NCBI RefSeq assembly: GCF_039822205.1
Contig: NZ_JBAGBW010000040.1
Coordinates: 1 to 7,906 of the forward strand
DNA length: 7,906 nt
Reading direction: 5' to 3'
Origin: Thermodesulfobium sp. 4217-1
GTDB lineage: Bacteria > Thermodesulfobiota > Thermodesulfobiia > Thermodesulfobiales > Thermodesulfobiaceae
In this document: positions 5,904 through 7,906 of the stretch, in pieces
Numbering within the stretch: the stretch's first letter is position 1
How the letters are laid out: every line of letters begins with the position of its first letter
The notes under the pieces: generated by a model
What the model was told of the DNA's origin: nothing
Seen by the model: the letters and a program-made list of their open reading frames with translations, nothing else
The model's database searches: none
Translations under genes and position numbers: made by a program

Positions 5904-7829
5904 ATGGAGAAAACTTTGAGTATAAAAAACTATCTTAAAATAATAATAATCTTTTTAGTTATTACTCCATTATTAATCTTAAGCTTAGTTGCAGTAAATT
6001 TATATAACGAAACCAAGAACAGATCGATAAACGATCTAATTCAGGAAACAACCCTAAAACAGTTTACGATTCAAACATACCTTCAGAAATATACAGGCCT
6101 GATTAATCTATTATCGGCAAATATTTCACTTACAAACAACAATTATGAAAAAATAAATTACATATTTAAAGAATTATCATCTGACAGTGAAATAGAAAAT
6201 CTATATTTTGTAAGTCCGGATGGCTATAGCAACGTAGAACTAAATGGTCCTCATCACATTTCATTTAATAGCGATAAGCTATTTAAAGATGCTATGAAGG
6301 GAAATGAGGGGTTTTTAATAAAAGGCGATGAACTAAATAGCTATCTATATATCTCCAAACCTGTATACGGGACCAACAATCAAGTATCTGGCGTAGTCTT
6401 TGAAATCATAAAGCTAACAAAGTTAGAAGACCTAATAAACATCCAGAATGTCCTAAACAGCCAATCTACATTTCTTTTTTCAAACGATAAGGTGATATTA
6501 GGAAATCAACAGAAAAATATGCCAACAGACCTTTCTAAAAAGATAGATATTGCTAAGGGAAGCAGTCTGATAAATTATAAAAACGATACAGGCAAGAATT
6601 TTATCTTATATTGGAAGAATTTCCCAAATCTAAATCTTTCAATAGCCTCTCAAATTGACGAAAACTATATTTTCGAACAGTTTAAACAGGACTTCGCAGT
6701 TGTAACAATTACTTTTCTGATAATATTTATTACATCATTAATTATCTCAATCATAATGGTTAAAAAGCTTGAAGAACCAATAAATTTTTTACAAAGTTTG
6801 TCCCAGAAAATAAGGGAAGGAAATTATAAAACAAGAGTAGGACAAAGCTTCATAGAAAGCTCACCTGAGGAGTTTCAACCTCTATTAAAGTTATACAACC
6901 AAATGAGCATCTCAATAGAAAGCTATATATCTAAATTAAACGAACAATCCAAGGCTCTTGCTAAAAGTGAAGCAAGGTATAGAGCAGTAGTGGAAGACCA
7001 AACAGACCTACTTTGTAGATTTCAAAAAGATGGCACTATAACATTTTCAAACGAAGCTTTTAAGAACTATCTAAACCTTGCGGAATCAGAAAAATATAAT
7101 TTATTTGAACTCTTACAGAAAGATGCAAATAACATAAAGGATTTATTAGAGACCTTAGACAATGAGACTCAATATAGAAGCATTGAATTAACCTTTGAAA
7201 AAGAAAAAGCAAAAAGATATTTCGATTGGACATTCAGAATGATTTATAAAGACGACGCATTGGAGTTCCAGGGCACAGGACACGACATCAGTGAAATAAA
7301 AAAACTTGAAGATGAGCTCAGATACCAAAGTTTTCATGATAAGCTAACAGGGCTGCTTAATAGAGCATATTTTGAAGAAGAATTTGAAAGGTTATCAAGC
7401 GGGAGGTTTAGCCCCACATCGATAATAGTAGCCGACGTTGACAACTTAAAGGTAGTAAATGACCACCTAGGACACGACAAGGGAGATTTATTGTTAATAA
7501 AGGCTTCAAATATATTACAAGCAAACTTTAGAAACACAGATATAGTTGCAAGAATTGGCGGAGATGAGTTTGTAATTCTCTTACCGTTTTGCCCATTAGA
7601 ATGCGTAGAAGAGCTCTTAAAAAGGCTAGACGACAATATAAGAGCAGCAAATAAAGTAGCAGACAGCCTTTACTTGAGCATATCAATTGGATATGCAAAT
7701 GCAAAAGGACCCTTTAATAAAGTAGATCTCTTTAAAGAAGCAGACACAAAAATGTATCTGGACAAGAAATCGCATCACGAAAAAGCAAAAGAAATAGCTA
7801 TTAAAAGAATTAAAAAATATAATACATAA
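5904..7829 (+). CDS. Membrane-bound diguanylate cyclase (sensor-HAMP-PAS-GGDEF)
   Basis: The 641-residue product should make cyclic di-GMP from two GTP at the inner face of the membrane. In order: TM1 (about 12-33), a periplasmic Cache-like sensor (36-260, with the core IENLYFVSPDG at 97-107 and SYLYISKPVYG at 146-156), TM2 (264-286), HAMP (287-340), PAS (356-465) and GGDEF (472-630). The active-site GGDEF is intact at 552-556. D511, N519 and D528 match the metal- and guanine-binding residues of PleD, and the inhibitory I-site RxxD is R543-N-T-D546, five residues before GGDEF, so product inhibition is expected. There is no EAL or HD-GYP domain. The ligand is unknown. The start is uncertain: ATG 5904 has no SD, whereas TTG 5916 has GGAG at 5906-5909 with 6-nt spacing and fits the promoter better. 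The longer form is listed; only four residues differ. It is divergent from the membrane SH3b gene. Confidence 0.93.
   Translation: MEKTLSIKNYLKIIIIFLVITPLLILSLVAVNLYNETKNRSINDLIQETTLKQFTIQTYLQKYTGLINLLSANISLTNNNYEKINYIFKELSSDSEIENLYFVSPDGYSNVELNGPHHISFNSDKLFKDAMKGNEGFLIKGDELNSYLYISKPVYGTNNQVSGVVFEIIKLTKLEDLINIQNVLNSQSTFLFSNDKVILGNQQKNMPTDLSKKIDIAKGSSLINYKNDTGKNFILYWKNFPNLNLSIASQIDENYIFEQFKQDFAVVTITFLIIFITSLIISIIMVKKLEEPINFLQSLSQKIREGNYKTRVGQSFIESSPEEFQPLLKLYNQMSISIESYISKLNEQSKALAKSEARYRAVVEDQTDLLCRFQKDGTITFSNEAFKNYLNLAESEKYNLFELLQKDANNIKDLLETLDNETQYRSIELTFEKEKAKRYFDWTFRMIYKDDALEFQGTGHDISEIKKLEDELRYQSFHDKLTGLLNRAYFEEEFERLSSGRFSPTSIIVADVDNLKVVNDHLGHDKGDLLLIKASNILQANFRNTDIVARIGGDEFVILLPFCPLECVEELLKRLDDNIRAANKVADSLYLSISIGYANAKGPFNKVDLFKEADTKMYLDKKSHHEKAKEIAIKRIKKYNT
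5906..5909 (+). promoter_or_regulatory. Possible ribosome binding site for a TTG start at 5916
   Basis: GGAG sits 6 nt before TTG 5916, in frame with the cyclase. No comparable site precedes ATG 5904 (upstream bases are ACTAAAAATTCTA), so the real N-terminus may begin four codons later. Confidence 0.45.
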
Positions 7830-7831
7830 AA

Positions 7832-7894
7832 AAATATAATACTACTTAGACGAATATCTAAACAGACATATCTAAACTAAATAGTATTATATTT
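7832..7894. repeat. 13-bp perfect inverted repeat downstream of the cyclase gene
   Basis: AAATATAATACTA (7832-7844) and TAGTATTATATTT (7882-7894) are exact reverse complements, separated by 37 nt. After one mismatch the pairing continues for four more base pairs (7846-7849 with 7877-7880). Each arm carries TATAAT, pointing inward in both arms (plus strand 7835-7840; minus strand 7891-7886). The stem starts 2 nt after the cyclase stop. The pure A/T character and long loop argue against a normal intrinsic terminator. It may be an operator or promoter region for a gene beyond the window. Confidence 0.6.
7854..7877 (+). repeat. Two-copy direct repeat ATATCTAAAC with 14-bp period
   Basis: ATATCTAAAC occurs exactly at 7854-7863 and 7868-7877. 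AGAC precedes both copies (7848-7851 with GA inserted before the repeat; 7864-7867 directly). The pair lies inside the loop of the 13-bp inverted repeat and 18 nt before a perfect TATAAT at 7896-7901, where no good -35 exists. This is the placement expected of an activator site, which is an inference. Confidence 0.55.
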
Positions 7895-7895
7895 A

Positions 7896-7901
7896 TATAA
7901 T
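7896..7901 (+). promoter_or_regulatory. Candidate -10 box for a gene beyond the right edge
   Basis: A perfect TATAAT lies six bases from the window end. The hexamer 17 nt upstream is TAAACT (three of six matches to TTGACA) and falls in the second direct repeat. In such AT-rich sequence a chance match is quite possible. Confidence 0.25.
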
Positions 7902-7906
7902 AGAAG

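Noticed and set aside
7334-7636. Minus-strand open frame opposite the GGDEF domain
   Set aside because: It is the shadow of the conserved catalytic region. The sense frame carries the GGDEF and I-site motifs.
7832-7894. Insertion sequence end or CRISPR-like unit
   Set aside because: There is no transposase, target duplication or repeat-spacer series. Only two short copies exist, so a regulatory reading is simpler.

Overview
The window is an AT-rich bacterial chromosome segment with five complete protein-coding genes, no RNA genes, no recognisable mobile element and no CRISPR array. Arg is encoded mostly by AGA/AGG and Ile often by ATA. Shine-Dalgarno (SD) sites of the GGAGG/AAGG type precede most genes. 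This suits a low-G+C bacterium, possibly thermophilic and anaerobic. A Thermodesulfobium-like or clostridial-type lineage would fit, but nothing in the window fixes the taxonomy, so this is a weak guess.

Layout: bases 1-131 are an untranslated lead-in. Three plus-strand genes follow in a tight series: a CYTH-CHAD protein (132-1652), a large WD40-like beta-propeller protein (1645-3504) and a TPR protein (3522-4346). The first two overlap by 8 nt if a TTG start is used, and the second and third are 17 nt apart, so they are probably one operon. A minus-strand gene (5845-4343) converges on this operon, and the two stop codons share the bases TTAA. It encodes a single-pass membrane protein with a cytoplasmic N-terminal domain, an acidic linker, a transmembrane helix, an Ig-like domain and a C-terminal SH3b-like domain carrying a large insertion. 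Divergent from it, across a 58-nt gap with interlocked promoter-like sequences, is a membrane-bound diguanylate cyclase (5904-7829; periplasmic sensor, HAMP, PAS, GGDEF). The window ends in an AT-rich intergenic segment with a 13-bp inverted repeat enclosing two copies of a 10-bp direct repeat.

How the parts may work together: the operon pairs a predicted triphosphate/polyphosphate-binding protein (CYTH-CHAD) with two cytoplasmic scaffold proteins (WD40 and TPR). This hints at an assembly on polyphosphate or on a phosphate-rich ligand, which is inference. The divergent pair places a c-di-GMP synthase beside an envelope-spanning SH3b protein whose promoter probably competes with the cyclase promoter. 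The most unusual items are the uncharacterised operon, the membrane SH3b protein, the overlapping divergent promoters with an ambiguous cyclase start, and the repeat structure at the right edge.
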